A stretch of 64,000 nt of DNA from Nymphaea colorata (Eukaryota; Streptophyta; Magnoliopsida; Nymphaeales; Nymphaeaceae), in the NCBI RefSeq assembly GCF_008831285.2, contig NC_045142.1:12974716-13038715 (forward strand), given 5' to 3'. Shown here in pieces: positions 48,354 to 60,320 of this stretch. A program made the translations under genes and the position numbers. The notes under the pieces were generated by a model. It was not told the DNA's origin and did not search any database. It worked only from the letters and a program-made list of their open reading frames with translations. The first letter of the stretch is position 1. The number at the start of each line of letters is the position of its first letter.

Positions 48354-49480
48354 TCAGCATCTCTCATATACATAGTTATTCAATTTATTGAAGTTTAAAT
48401 ATGATAGTTTTACCACATAGTCTAAGAGATGCTCTATTGTGTTAATTCTCCAACCATACTCTTCATCTACATTAACTTGAATAGAATAATTTTCACTAGG
48501 TTGATTCATAAGTTCTACATCAACATTAGCATTTGGATCGACACTCATGAAAAAGTTGCGCAGTATACAACCTGCTAAGATAATCTTTGACTATGTATTG
48601 CATGAATAGACTAGCTCTCCAAACTAGCTATAACTGAATTTTTTTTTTCAAGGCACCAAATGATCATTCAATGACATTTCACAATGAAAGATGTTGAAGT
48701 TTAAACAACTCTTTTACATTTTATGAACATTGCTTTGAGTATTCTTTCAAGTAATATCTCACACCACTAAAGGGTGTGATAAGTCTACTCTTTAATGGAA
48801 ACCAGCATCGACCAGATAATATTTGCCTAAAAGAGTAAGCCACATTGTTAAGTTCATATTTCATAAAATTATTAAAGTATATATGTTTTTAACTGTAATT
48901 ACTTTCAAGAATTCTTAATTTGTCTTTTCTTGTCAATTCATTTTTATGATTCTCATACTAGAAACAATCCCTTCCAATTTATTAGTAAATAGGTAAACTT
49001 CATATCAAAATAACATGCAACCAATACATTTTGAGTTGGTCAGTCTTTTCTACCATGGTATTTCGATGCATCATGAAGTTACTTTAACATGAACATGTGT
49101 TCCATCAATTGCATCAATATGATTCTGAAATACAAGTCAATGTTAATGCAATATTAAAAAAATATATAATACAAAAAACTGAACTTGCCTAAAAGTATGG
49201 AGAAAATCTATTATTGTATAAGATTTTTTTCGGCACAGTTGATCTGTCAGATTGTTGAATGAATTTGTTGTCTTCTAATAGAATAACTGAACTCAGTACT
49301 CTGTAAACATATCAGGAAAATTATCTTTGTTGAATGGTAGAGTCAAAACTGAATCAATCTTTGTTTAGTAACAGTACGAGGTAGAGTGACTTGTTCTTTT
49401 GCTTTACAATTTCTTGTACCACATAGACGACAATTATGTTGAAGAACATGAGATAACCTTTTGAAAGTTGACGTCCTCAT
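48354..49480 (-). pseudogene. PIF/Harbinger DDE transposase, multiply broken
   Basis: Words of the HARBI1-like nuclease are spread over several frames: AIDGTHVHVKV at about 49112-49080 (first catalytic Asp), YYLVDAGF at about 48822-48799 (second Asp) and NVIE just before a tga stop near 48676 (catalytic Glu). SFGALKKKFSVIASLES follows, and then a segment resembling YSMxxQxKIxxACCILHNF near 48600. A tail frame, 48548-48354, starts MSVDPNANVDVELMNQ. The enzyme would cut and paste with a TTA duplication. All three catalytic positions can still be located, but stops and frameshifts make it inactive. Confidence 0.75.
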
Positions 49481-49539
49481 GCACATTGTAGTGCGGCATT
49501 ATATATCATCATTTAGCTTATATATAATTTGATTTTTTT

Positions 49540-49860
49540 TTTTTTGCCTTTCTTCTAAGTGAGAGGGTCCAGCCCTCCCCTATCGTCATAGGGAGACAGA
49601 AGGGCTCGACCCTTTCCCCAGGAGCTGATGGCAAAGCAGGGGGAAGGCCCTTTGTCAATGACGGAAGCAGACCCTTCCCTCTACTTCGCCATTGGCGAAG
49701 GCTGCCATACCCAACGACGGAGCAGGGGGAAGGGCTGCAAACGACGGCAATAGGGAAGTTCCCTGACGTCATCTATAGAGGGAAGGGACACCCCATTCCC
49801 ATGTTCTGTGCTGATAATGGAGAGAGGGGGAGGGGCATTGTGTACCGAAGAATGCTAACG
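49540..49860. other. GC-rich island of unknown type
   Basis: About 300 bp of markedly higher GC content, with repeated aggggaagg and ccctt words and an 84-codon - strand frame. No domain is recognised. It may be the end of a retroelement or the outer part of the Harbinger element; no inverted ends or duplication were found. Confidence 0.35.
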
Positions 49861-52800
49861 TCTTCGGTGTTATTTAAATCACGATAGATCGAGAGAGATA
49901 GAGAGAGAAGAGAGGAGTGCAGACCTGAAGACACTGTTGGTTGAAGGGGTTATGTGAAGATGCTATGGGTTGAAGAAGATATGTGAAGATGCTATGGAGA
50001 TAAGCTGTTGAACGTTCTTCATGCATGCACACGAGAAACAAAGGTGCATACACAGTAGAAAGGAACACCCCTTTGCTTTCCTTCCAATTTTGGAGGGAAT
50101 GGATTTACATTAAAGAAACCTTTCCATTCCCTTCATCTCCTTCCCCTTCTTTAATTTGCAACTAAGCTTTCTAATTTTCTTTCCTTTCCTTGCTTCTTAA
50201 TTAGTCAACCAAAAATAATAAGGATTGTTTTTTCTCTCCCTTTCCTTTCATTTTTCTCCATCCAAACAGCATGTTAGTTCAGCTCACTAAAAGACAACCT
50301 AGAAACTCCTGAGCAAGCCCTTTTTCTAATTTGCACTTTATTTTCCCACTTCTCTTCCTGTTGTTAGTTACATTTTTTTAAAAAACTCAATTTCTAGATA
50401 AACCATGAAAAGCTTTTCAATGAACCAAGCCCAAGCTAACCCAAAAACCTTCGTCCTAGTTCAAATGGCTTGTCCATGAATAGTCAAATTTTGAAATTAC
50501 AGCAAGGACAAAGCTATCATTTCACGTCTTAATGAGGAGAAGATTGGAATTCATATTTTGTTCCCATGTTCTTAATTTTCCTAAGTTCTACAACTCAGAG
50601 GGCTCACAATATATTGTGCTTGAGCCAGCTTTGTTTGAAGTCACTAAACCCTAAACATGACCTTGAGTCAGCTTGATCCACTAAAACTGAAACCAAGTGG
50701 GTTTACCTGGCCTTGGTTACTAACCCCAAGCTCAACTATTCAAAGCCCAAGTGGTCAAGACTTCCTAAATCCAGTCAAACCCTTATTCAAGCCCAGTTGA
50801 AACTAAGTCTAAGCCTGACTCAAACAGAGTCCAATCTTAGTTTGGTAGTCTTGAGCCTACTGAACCAAGTCTATAACCAATCAGAATTGACCTGACCTAC
50901 CTTGATTCAGTAAGCTTAACCCAGACCAGATCTACCTGATTCAGTGGGAACCAGTAAGGGACAGCCCCTTCTATTTCATACCAATTATGTATCCATATTT
51001 ACAATTTGAATTCATAATATGCAACCTTTTATTAATTTTAGAACTAGATCTTCAATCCAATATTTTATCTGTAAATACAAAAATCTCTTTTGAGAGCTAG
51101 ATTTCATATGAAGTCCAGGTTAAGGAGTGTATTTGAGATCTGAAATAACTAGATCATGCCATGTCTGCTGAGATTGATCTTGGCCATTGAAACCAAGGTT
51201 GACAATCTTTTTAAACTTCCTCAAGTCCTGGACACCCAGGAGGGCCCCCTTTGTTAGAACCTACAAGTGTGCCACTAGGCGGCATCCCCTCCCTTCTAAG
51301 TTAATCAAATTTTTAGGTAAGTTCTCTCCTCTCTTTTGTTTTCTTTATTATTTCTTTAAGATACCTTTCGACTTAGTCAAATGTTGAAGTTTTTGTTTTC
51401 GAGAACACAGACAAGAGTGGCTACCCACTTAGAAAGTTGTGTAAAACATAAGAACAAGTTGTGTACGTTACCGTAGAAGATGACATTCAACGTGAGATAT
51501 GTTTCTGGTTGCATTAGAGTGTCAAATGTGTACTCGCAATACCAAATTCAATTTGGCACCTTCAAGTGATTAAACGGCATTAATTGGAAATTATAGTAAA
51601 ATCTGCCTTTCTCATACTACCAGTAATGAATTCTTTGGACCAAAATATCCTATATCTAACAAGTTTATCTCCGTAGTTTGTGATAGTGATCACAGATAGA
51701 CCATTGGTGCTTGAGTTCAAATGGATTTAAATAGTTTAGGTTTGGCTTATTTTTCAGTATACCAATTCAAACTATTTTCTTGGATTATTCATATTTATGG
51801 ATTTGGTTTATTACAGACCTAGGATTTTCATAGATGTGATTTATCATATTTGAATCAAAACCATATACTAAGTTTGGACATGATGAATTGGAGAACATGC
51901 ATGGGTTTGCAATCCAAATGCACTACCAGTTGTCTCTACATCCATGTCACAAAGTAGGAGACCAACCCGAAGTTTCCAAAAACTAATCACCCACACACAT
52001 AAAAAATTAGGAGGGAGATAACACACCCTCCCTTTTGACAATGTGAGTTTCGTTGTGGCTCGACCTAGTTTACACTCTTCCACCTGCACATAATGGGCAC
52101 GGTCTTGATAGCAAGTCTTTTGTGCCATACATATGTTAACCAAAATGTCTACATGATGATTCATTGCTCAAAATCCTCCAAAATGTACAAAAGGATGAAA
52201 CCTCAACTCAGCTTAGACGAAAAACTCTCAACTTGGCTCTAACAGCATTGCAGGTTTTGTCATAGATGGAACTCATCATATTGGCATCAAAACCATACAT
52301 GTAAGTTTGGTCACGCTTAAGTGATAGCTTTTCTAAATTATGTTGTTTTTGAGGGCCTGAGAAGGGGACAAACATCACAAATTGGAGAAACTGGATAGCT
52401 TAACAATCCCAAATGCATCACATAGTTTCCCCGTTGTCATCGCAGCAAAGCAGGCAAAAAAACATGTAGAACAGCGGGCTTGGTCCTGCCCATCATGGAC
52501 AAACCCGGTTCGAAATCAAACAGTATAATATCAAATTATTGTTGAGTTTACCATCTTGAAGGAACTCAACAAGAGTCCAAACATTCACATTTGGATTCTT
52601 AAATGAAAAAAAAAAAAGAAGGCTTGGATGTAAATGGACCTAGTCCAAATCATTCTGCTGCACCCCTAGTTCTCACCACAAAAATGGGATTAGCCAGAGA
52701 TGCCCAAGCTAAGCCAAATATTGATAAAGACCCAGATGCCTAGACCTTAGTTCCTTGGCATTGAGTAGCTGAATAAGAACTAATGTAGGTGGATATTTAC

Positions 52801-54120
52801 AAATCTCGACCATTTGAACCTTAGTCAAACTATACATTTACATTGCCTATCGCTGGTGAAGAAGTTGAACAGACTGAACCACAGCACATCTTACAAGAAA
52901 TATTTTGCATAGCTTGGTAAAAGTTTCCGAGTCTTTAAAACATTCTTTTGTATATAGAAGTACATGTAACATGTTACAATTGCTATTGATGATATATATA
53001 CACAGCCAAGCCTATGTCAAGTCCTCACACGGCTCTTGCGTGTGATTGTGTTTTACAGTCAAGTAATATTTTAAATCCTCTTTTATTGGCAGTCACTGCT
53101 AGAGAGGAAAGGAGGGAGGAAAAGGGAGAGGTTTATGTTGTATGTTTATGGTCTGTCGGCACATTTCCTTTAATCACTAGGAACATATACCTTTGCTTGT
53201 GCATGTTATATGTGGTTTAAGGTTACATGTGATCATGAATTGTTGGCTTAATACTTCCTAGGCCTCGACTTCCATATTAGGGCAAAGGTTTGGTGCCTGT
53301 TTAGCACATCAATATTTGCGATTAACTGGAAAGCTTGTGAAACTTTAGAACAGAAGGAAAACAGAAAAAACCAGACGTAGGACACCCGCTATATAGGATA
53401 CCCACTGAAAAATTTTGGACATCGAGCTCCACAGAAAAATCCTAATTTTATCTTAATTGATTCACTCTCTTTCGTGGAGAATTGCAATGCCCTGGGAGAC
53501 ATCCGTCATCTAATGAAATATTGTTCTTCATGTTTTCTTGAACAACAACAGTCGTTGGTTATGTATAAACATGTCAAAAGAGAACCACAATGACGAGGGA
53601 CGCTAATGGATTTTGAATAGATGTTGCACAATGAGGTGAGTCAGGCTTGAACTGGAAATCTAAAGATTAATCTGGCTGCACGACATAGTTGAAATCCGAT
53701 GCAGACCCAAGTCAGGTTGGGTCCATCAGATAGAAGACCTCATGAAACAATAGGGTAAGAGAATGCAAAAAGTGGTAGGATGGTGGATTACTTGCACTGA
53801 ATACAATGACGGTCAGGGATCAAGTTTTTACTCATATGATCTTTTCCAAAAAGCTATATGAATCTGATCGGATCTCTTCTTCTACAATTTAACCAAATTG
53901 TCTGCTGAATCAATGTAATATGGACATAAATGAGACCAGACCTTGAGTTCAACTTTTCAAGATGAGCATGGCAAATCCATTCAAGCTTGCTGGCCATCCA
54001 ATACAAAGCCAGTCATATTAGCAAATTTTGACGGTACTGGCAATTTCCAAAGCCATGTCATGGTAATAATACGCAACAACCAATGAAAAACAATGAAGGC
54101 AGCGTACAGTCACATGCATA
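49861..54120. other. Unassigned intergenic stretch
   Basis: Includes a short GA repeat (about 49889-49915) and several short frames with no recognisable family (for example 51868-52164 -, 53014-53220 +). The low-coordinate end may include the PDK 3' untranslated region. Confidence 0.4.
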
Positions 54121-54184
54121 CACACACAACACACACACACACACACACACACACGCAGAGAGAGAGAGAGAGAGAGAGAGAGAG
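54121..54184. repeat. (CA)n(GA)n compound microsatellite
   Basis: CA repeats followed by GA repeats, 190 bp beyond the PDK stop codon and probably inside its 3' untranslated region. Serine/cysteine-rich frames here are artefacts. Confidence 0.95.
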
Positions 54185-54373
54185 TGTATATAAAATTGAA
54201 TCCAGCGGAAGTGCTGGAAGTGATACACCATAGATGTGTCATCACACACCACACGCTCCTCTACAGGAGAAAATTAGCAGGGCCAATCATGAAATCGTCA
54301 TGTTAGTGCAGAATTTGAAGAAACAAAAGAGAACTTCATAGAATGAAGAAAGCCTCGACCCATGCTTCCAGAA

Positions 54374-54432
54374 TCAAGGCAATGGCTCCTGTGAATCTCC
54401 AAGCCGTGACAAGTGAAGATATGCATCTGTAC
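54374..54432 (-). CDS. PDK: PDK terminal exon
   Basis: 59 bp: acceptor ttgtgcag (54433 upward), two bases completing Gly, 18 codons ending [11 protein letters not shown] and a tga stop at 54376-54374. Confidence 0.93.
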
Positions 54433-55508
54433 CTGCACAAGACACACACCAATCAGAAAAATATGAATATAGCAACATCTCATGTACACATACCTACCCA
54501 AGAACGAGTTTTAATTTTAAATGGTGTGTACTGGTAGACAGCCTAAATTCCAACTATCCTGTAGCATGTACTACCAGGTGTCCTAGATGAAGTGCCTGTT
54601 TTGGCAAGGTTATTTTGTCAAAACGAGGAGACATGATTCCAAGTGTGGAAAAGTTATGAATTGGTTGTTAAACAGACAAGATCTGCATCACAGCATGAAA
54701 GACAAACAAATGCTAACAATTTTATTGTGGTTCAATCTCTGAGGATCTATGACCACAGTGGCACCACCTCATTTGACTATCTTTTACGGAGCACAAGCCT
54801 CTCTAAAATAATACACTGAGAAAGCTATAATATAAGAATTACAGTGACTAACTATTCATGCCAACACTAGATAACTTGCTATCTTAACAATTGCCTTCAT
54901 TGAAATGATTGTGTTGTGCATTTGCTTCTTTTTCCCTTCTTGGATTATGTATCTATGTCACACAGACTTTTCAAAAAAGGGCCGCATCCTTGTTGACACG
55001 ACGCTGGTGCTGATGCTGCTCCGACACGCACCCCAACCGCATCCTTTCTTATGCAAGTTCAAAATATTTTTCATTTTTTTTTCTTCTCCTTGTCCCTTTC
55101 TTTCTTTATGTATAGTAATAAAAGTAAAAAAGAAAGACAGATTAAGCAAAGGAACGAGCTAAAAAATTATATATATTATGAATACATACACTTATATATA
55201 TATATAAATAAATATCTTATATATATACACCCTTGCCGCCAGGGGTGGAGGGAGGGTGTGCGTCACCTAGGCCATGGCCCCACCCCAACCAACTGAAAAA
55301 GAAAAAAATACATTAAAAAAATTAAAAAAATTTAGATGTGCAATGTACTTTTTAGATTCAGGTTCAGTTTAGCCCTACCTGAATCTAAGGGTGGACTATT
55401 TGGCCTGCCCCTGGAAAAAATCCTGGCTCTGCCCCTACTCGCCACACCCCGCACTCATGTAACATAATTATGTATCTCACAACGGTTATCACTCTTCATT
55501 GAAAAGTT

Positions 55509-55543
<35 letters not shown>

Positions 55544-58021
55544 ACAAATAATGTCTCGGAGTTTTAAACGGCGAGGTTTTTCTCGGATATAATACAGTAA
55601 ATTTGAAAAAAACGAAAAAAAAAAGTACGGTAAATTTTTAAAAATTTTAAAAACTAAAAGTGGGAGAAAAATAAAATAAGTGAGAAACTAATAACACAAA
55701 CATCAAAAGATAAGTAGATTTGCAACAAACAAAAAATAGAAAATGAAAAAAAAACTGTTTGGCATTGAAAAAAAACTGAAAAAATGAAAAAAGTGAGAAA
55801 ATTGCATTTTTTTCATTTCTAACGTTTTTTTAAAAAAAAAACACATTCTTTTTTAAGTTTTAAACAGTCATTTAATTTATCATGTTTCTTTAAGAAAAAC
55901 GCGTTTTCTGTGACTATGATATATATATATATATATATATAATGTGTGTGTGTGTGATTTATTACGTATTGTATATATAAGTGTTGTACGTATCGTACGA
56001 TACGTATTGTATCGTTTAAAAAATATGATACAATACACCCCATGTATCGTAAATAGGAGTGTATCGTGCCTCTACCATACGATACAGGCCTCTGTATCGT
56101 ACGATACCATGCGACACGCCCCGTATCTTACGATACGGGCTGATTTCAAAAAAAGGCGGGCTTGAATCCCCCTTTTTCGAGTTTGCTTTATAAAAATCCA
56201 CCTCTTCTTCATTTCTGTCCTAGAGATTGTACTGTCGTGGAGGGAAATCATCGATTTCCATCATTAAATCATTGATTTTCAAAGTGAAATCATCGATCAA
56301 ACCATGAATTTGTGCGTGGGTGGTTAATTTCCGTTGGGAGGAAAGGGGTTTTTTTAAATCGTGAAGATGAAGATGAAGATGAAGAAGAAGATGGAGATGA
56401 GGATGAGAATGAATATGATGAGGATTATGAATGAGAGTCGAGAGTGCTTTCATTTTATATGTATTGACATTATACATTTTCACAATTTCATTATCTTGAT
56501 GAATTTTAATGTTTATGAATGATAAACCGTAACTTTATAGCAATAATAAGTCTATCATTTTGTAAAAACATGATTTATGAAGAACATATTATTCTTGATT
56601 TTTACTGATTTTTTATGATTTTGTTCGAATTTTATTCGATTTTTTTCTGATTTATTAAAAAAAACGATACAGCTACGATACGCTACGATATTTTATAATA
56701 CGACGTATCTTAAAGCCAGACCGATACGGCTTACGATACGCTTTTTACAACATTGATATATATATCTATACATGTACAAACATATGTTCATATACATTGT
56801 AAATGTGATATGCATAGTTTTTCGTTTTACACGCATTTTATTTTTTATTTCCTACATATCTTTGGTTCTTTTGGTAGAATTGATTTTTGACCATTGACTG
56901 AGCCGGCACTTGCTACTTCCCATCCAACTCTATAGCTATTTGGAGATAACCAAGGGCTAGATAAGCCAGCCGCTTTAGTTGTGCATTGTGAGGGATTCCC
57001 TATTGTAGAGCTAAGCTTTAATTGAAGCATTTTGGTTCATATAACAGAAGTTCTCATTCATTTTAAGTGTCTTTAGCACTTCTCATTCAAGCCACGTATA
57101 ACTCTGTAAATTGTGCAAGTGCAATAATAACCCTGGACTCATCAACATTTTGGGTCTTAACCTTTTGGACCCGTCGGTTGTCCCAATTTACATGATTAGG
57201 TTACCCTGGTTTTGCCATACAGGGAAACAAAGGAAAAAAAAAAGAATAAACTTAGGACTATATGGTATCCAACTGTTGAGATGCTTCAGCAAGTTCATGT
57301 TGTCCTTATGATACAATTCTGTTCAAGCTTGTAAAATCTGCAAGACAGTTCTCCCAATCATCCTAACAAATTATAGCTTCCATTTCCCTCAAATTCTGCC
57401 TGGCATACTTTGATTACTTCATGCACAGCAGAGCTTTTCCACCGTTTGAAAATTATTAGTTCTAATCTTGTCTGACCAGCATAATGCTCGAACCTTTTAG
57501 GTGGCAACATTAGGTCAATTAATATCAGAATCAACATGAAGCAAGTTTTCTCACTCAGAACGGTGGCTTCAAACTGAAAGCAGCATAAACAAAAATATAC
57601 AAGAAAAGAAGCATGCAGTATAAGTAAATAGACAAATAAATAAGCAAACACACGTTCCACTCATGCACCAGTAGAACTCAAAACAGTAGAATGGTCTTAT
57701 CATTTTCTACCAAATTTTTACATGCATGCAATTAACAGCCCTTAGGTAAAATGCAAGATGAGGAAAAGAAATGTAACCTCAATATATACAGAAACATATA
57801 TGAGAAGGTCACTCACCATATCCTTCCATAGATATTATTTGCAAATCACCTCCAAAGTACCTTGCATAAAGGCGGCTTATTGGAAGCCCATATCCATATC
57901 CAGCCATAGTAACTTCATCTGCAGTTGAATGCTCATCCAATGCTGTGTTTGCTGTACTATACAGGTAAGTAAAAATCCTTGGCAGCCCACTTCTTGGTAT
58001 TCCACCGCCTTCATCAGAGAT
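54374..58021 (-). CDS. PDK: Pyruvate dehydrogenase kinase, mitochondrial (last two exons)
   Basis: The join on the - strand is 58021-57817 then 54432-54374. The first exon reads [40 protein letters not shown] and [20 protein letters not shown]. The terminal exon completes Gly and reads [18 protein letters not shown] before tga. These are the ATP-binding G1 and G2 boxes of the GHKL-fold kinase domain and the conserved plant carboxy terminus. The kinase phosphorylates the E1-alpha subunit and switches off the mitochondrial pyruvate dehydrogenase complex. Splice sites are GT-AG with a phase-1 junction. The amino-terminal exons lie beyond 58021 and were not found in the window. The 3,384-bp intron holds DNA transposons. 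The gene converges on NAA25. Confidence 0.93.
54953..55040. mobile_element. Fragment with CTATGTCACACAGAC end
   Basis: ctatgtcacacagact followed by gttgacacgacg and ccgacacg matches the inverted right end of the element at 18626-19405. The opposite end was not found. In the PDK intron. Confidence 0.5.
55232..55445. mobile_element. hAT-type MITE, CAGGGG(T/C)GGAG ends
   Basis: The body 55240-55437 begins caggggtggaggg and ends ctggctctgccccta, imperfect inverted ends. Flanks cttgccgc and ctcgccac match at 6 of 8, fitting a decayed 8-bp duplication. Ends of this type are widespread in plant genomes as hAT MITEs. In the PDK intron. Confidence 0.72.
55529..55925. mobile_element. Non-autonomous hAT relative, CATAGTCACA ends
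   Basis: The body of about 55537-55917 begins tatagtcacaaataatg and ends gcgttttctgtgactat. The flanks are atatatat on both sides, an 8-bp duplication within TA-rich target DNA. The end acgcgttttctgtga is shared with the right end of the transposase-bearing element 14265-17626, so it is probably that element's deletion relative. Confidence 0.75.
55971..56763 (+). mobile_element. hAT element with TATCGTACGATAC ends, internal deletion
   Basis: The body 55979-56755 begins aagtgttgtacgtatcg and ends cgctttttacaacattg. Flanks gtatatat and atatatat match at 7 of 8. The left arm is packed with cgtatcgtacgatac-type palindromes. The right roughly 400 bp match the end of the element at 6723-8045, including a transposase tail in + orientation (about 56350-56433) that encodes a Glu/Asp run before a stop. 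Nearly all of the transposase is deleted. In the PDK intron, antisense to PDK. Confidence 0.82.
56764..57816. other. Remaining part of the PDK intron
   Basis: No transposon end recognised. A 100-codon - strand frame at 57358-57660 (with [20 protein letters not shown]) matches no family I know and is not PDK. Confidence 0.4.
57817..58021 (-). CDS. PDK: PDK penultimate exon
   Basis: 205 bp between acceptor cttcag (ending at 58022 on the - strand) and donor gtgagt (57816 downward). It encodes the ISDEGGG ATP-binding box and the GYGYGLPIS glycine loop, ending in the first base of a Gly codon. Confidence 0.94.
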
Positions 58022-58289
58022 CTGAAGAGGAAGACAACAATGTCATCAAATGGCCCAGTAACTGCACTCAGCATTGTGCAGAGAAGCGATTTTTACTGTT
58101 TCCAAGATGAAATTACAACTCAAACTTGCTTGGAAACATAACTTTGACAAAACAACAGTATTGAGGGTGGCAATGTAATTTTTCCGATGCACACCTCTGG
58201 GCATACCTTACAGATGTCAACCAAAAGACATCTATAAGTGCACTATTTCCAAACAGCCTCACATTATTGCAGTGTCAAATCAGAAAATG
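58022..58289. other. Upstream PDK intron, no feature
   Basis: No further PDK exon is recognisable; no repeat end seen. Confidence 0.4.
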
Positions 58290-59037
58290 GTCTCAAGAAA
58301 CAAGATTTGTCTTACATGAAGTACAAATTAAGTTCTACATATAAATTAAGTAATGGAACATTAAAGAGACATAAAACTAGGTTAGTAGCCAAAGGTTATA
58401 CCCAAGAGTATGGGGTAGACTATGAAGTATGAAGAAACTTTTGCCTGGTTCAAACACTCATCGTTCTTGTATCCATTTAGGGATGAAGTATTTATCAAAT
58501 GGATGTCATGTGCCATGGCCAACCTTCCTTCGGTCCATGCGGCACGATGGTCCTCCTTTTTCGCCACAAGCCTAATACGAGAGTACATGTACTAATCACT
58601 AAAGAACACAAAGTGCATAAAAAGAAGAGGCAAAAGAATTCACAATGCTTTATTTCATTAGCTCAAGAACACACTACATCATGAATGAGGTAAGCAAGTT
58701 GGCTTGAACTCAAATTTACTTACAAGGAAGTTGAAAGCTCATATAAGAGTCCACTTTTATAAAAACCCAAAGAAAGGAAGGGAATCCTTAGATATAAAAG
58801 GATGGCACTGACCGGTGGGAGCATGCACCCTTACATACACAAGTGAACAATGTATGTAAGGAAAGTAGACATAGACACAGAGGGAATGCCAAGAATGCCT
58901 TTTTCAATCGAGAACTTGAGGAAAAAGTTTATATGGATGCTCCAACTGGCGTACAAGTTGAAGCAAAAGAAGGCTTTACACAGGCTCAAACAAGCTTCCA
59001 AAATCTGGTTTGATTCTCTTAATATTGTTAACAGCTA
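58290..59037 (+). pseudogene. copia reverse transcriptase remnant with an insertion
   Basis: Reads NGTLKRHKTRLVAKGYTQEY and GVDYE, then EETFAWF in another frame and IYQMDV near 58505. A foreign segment (about 58511-58884) follows. The RT then resumes NAKNAFFNRELEEKVYMDAP and, frameshifted, a KKALHRLKQASKIWFD remnant. These are the fingers-palm words of copia RT. No LTRs can be assigned to it. Confidence 0.78.
58511..58884. other. Insertion inside the copia RT remnant
   Basis: Unidentified roughly 370-bp segment beginning near atgtgccatggccaacc. It contains a perfect 10-bp inverted repeat (ccttacatac ... gtatgtaagg) at about 58830-58862. Boundaries are inferred only from where RT similarity stops and resumes. 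Confidence 0.5.
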
Positions 59038-59454
59038 ACCATAACTTTATACCTTTGGCTGACACAACTTTGTTTTCAAGAAACAACTGCAGGTATTATG
59101 AACACTCTTGTTATATATTGGCAACATGATAATTACAAAAAGTGATCAAAGGGATCAGAGAAACTAAAAAATTCTCACAAAAGACTTTTGAAATGAAAGA
59201 TTTAGTTTTTTTTACAATTTTAGCAGTATGTTCTACTAGATATTCTTTTTTATCCCTGTTAAATAGTATTTACATTAGGTGCTTTGGAATGTTCAATAAT
59301 TAGGAGCAGCTCTTTATTGGTATTTGTTTTATTTTTGGACCTATTGTGTAATTGTTCAGTTTACCCTATTTCTCTTTTAATAAGAGATTGGGGCAGATTA
59401 ATGCTACGATTTCACTGCTCTTTCTCTCTCCTCATACCTGCAACCAGCATAACA

Positions 59455-59467
59455 TGGTATCAGAGCC
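59455..59467 (+). other. Primer binding site (initiator tRNA-Met)
   Basis: tggtatcagagcc directly follows the LTR end aaca, an exact match to the usual plant copia primer site. Confidence 0.93.
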
Positions 59468-60320
59468 TCCTAACCCAAGGTGAGCTTGACGCTACAGATT
59501 GGTCGCTCCCTTTTCTTCTTCTTCTTCTTCTTTTTCTTCTTCTTCTTCTTCTTCTTCTCCCAACCTCATTGGTCTGTTTTGTTGGGCGTTAAAATTCACC
59601 GTGGCATAGATCAGGGATTGTTTTCTTGGGCGTTAAAATTCACCGTGACATAGATCAGGGATCTGATCACGACTTAACCTCACGCATCATTGATCAGTTC
59701 CGTTGATCGTATGATGAAGTTGAAGTAGTTTTCCCTCAGTCGTTGATGATGGTGGAGTGGTTCAGATTTGAAGGGTGGCTGCAGTTGAGTTTGGCGTGAA
59801 GGGATGCTGACATCTTTCTATTCATGTTGGTGAAGTCAATCAACCTCGTGAAGGGTGGCTGACGTCTTTCTATTGTTGTCAGTGCAGTTGATCAGATCTG
59901 AAGTTGAATTGATGCTGCATCAGGCAGGATAATTGGGGAATCTTCATGCTGCACTGAAGTTGGGCAAACTGTCTCTGCGTTGAAGTTGGGCAGGCTAATT
60001 CTGTTGTTGTGTTGAAGTTGGGCAGGCTATATGGGTTTGATGTTCTTGTTGATCCATATTTATACTACAGTTCTACATAGCTTGCACATGTAACTTGCAT
60101 ACGTGTCCCTCTTGAGTGTTGTTGATATTGGAAAATAAGTATGTTTGTTGTCTTCTTGTTCTGAAGTTAGTTTTATATGTTGCTGAATCAAATAATCAGA
60201 AGTGATTATATGCAATGTTGAATTTTTTCCAAATTGTGGAGATTGTGGTGTTGTTAGCCTGCTGCATATTTTTTTCTTCCATCGATTTGTGCAGCTTTGA
60301 ATTATTGGACATCAACCCAG

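Larger units (their letters stand above)
47198..49480 (-). mobile_element. Decayed PIF/Harbinger element
   Basis: Both genes expected of an autonomous Harbinger element lie on the - strand: a DDE transposase (about 49480-48354) and a second ORF like the Myb/SANT-type partner (47605-47198). Terminal repeats and a TTA duplication could not be located, so the outer limits are those of the coding remnants. Confidence 0.7.

Noticed and set aside
54018-54254. Ser/Leu/Cys-rich frames
   Set aside because: They are translations of the CA/GA microsatellite downstream of PDK.
57358-57660. 100-codon - strand frame as an extra PDK exon
   Set aside because: The two flanking PDK exons join directly within a Gly codon, and this frame has no PDK similarity.
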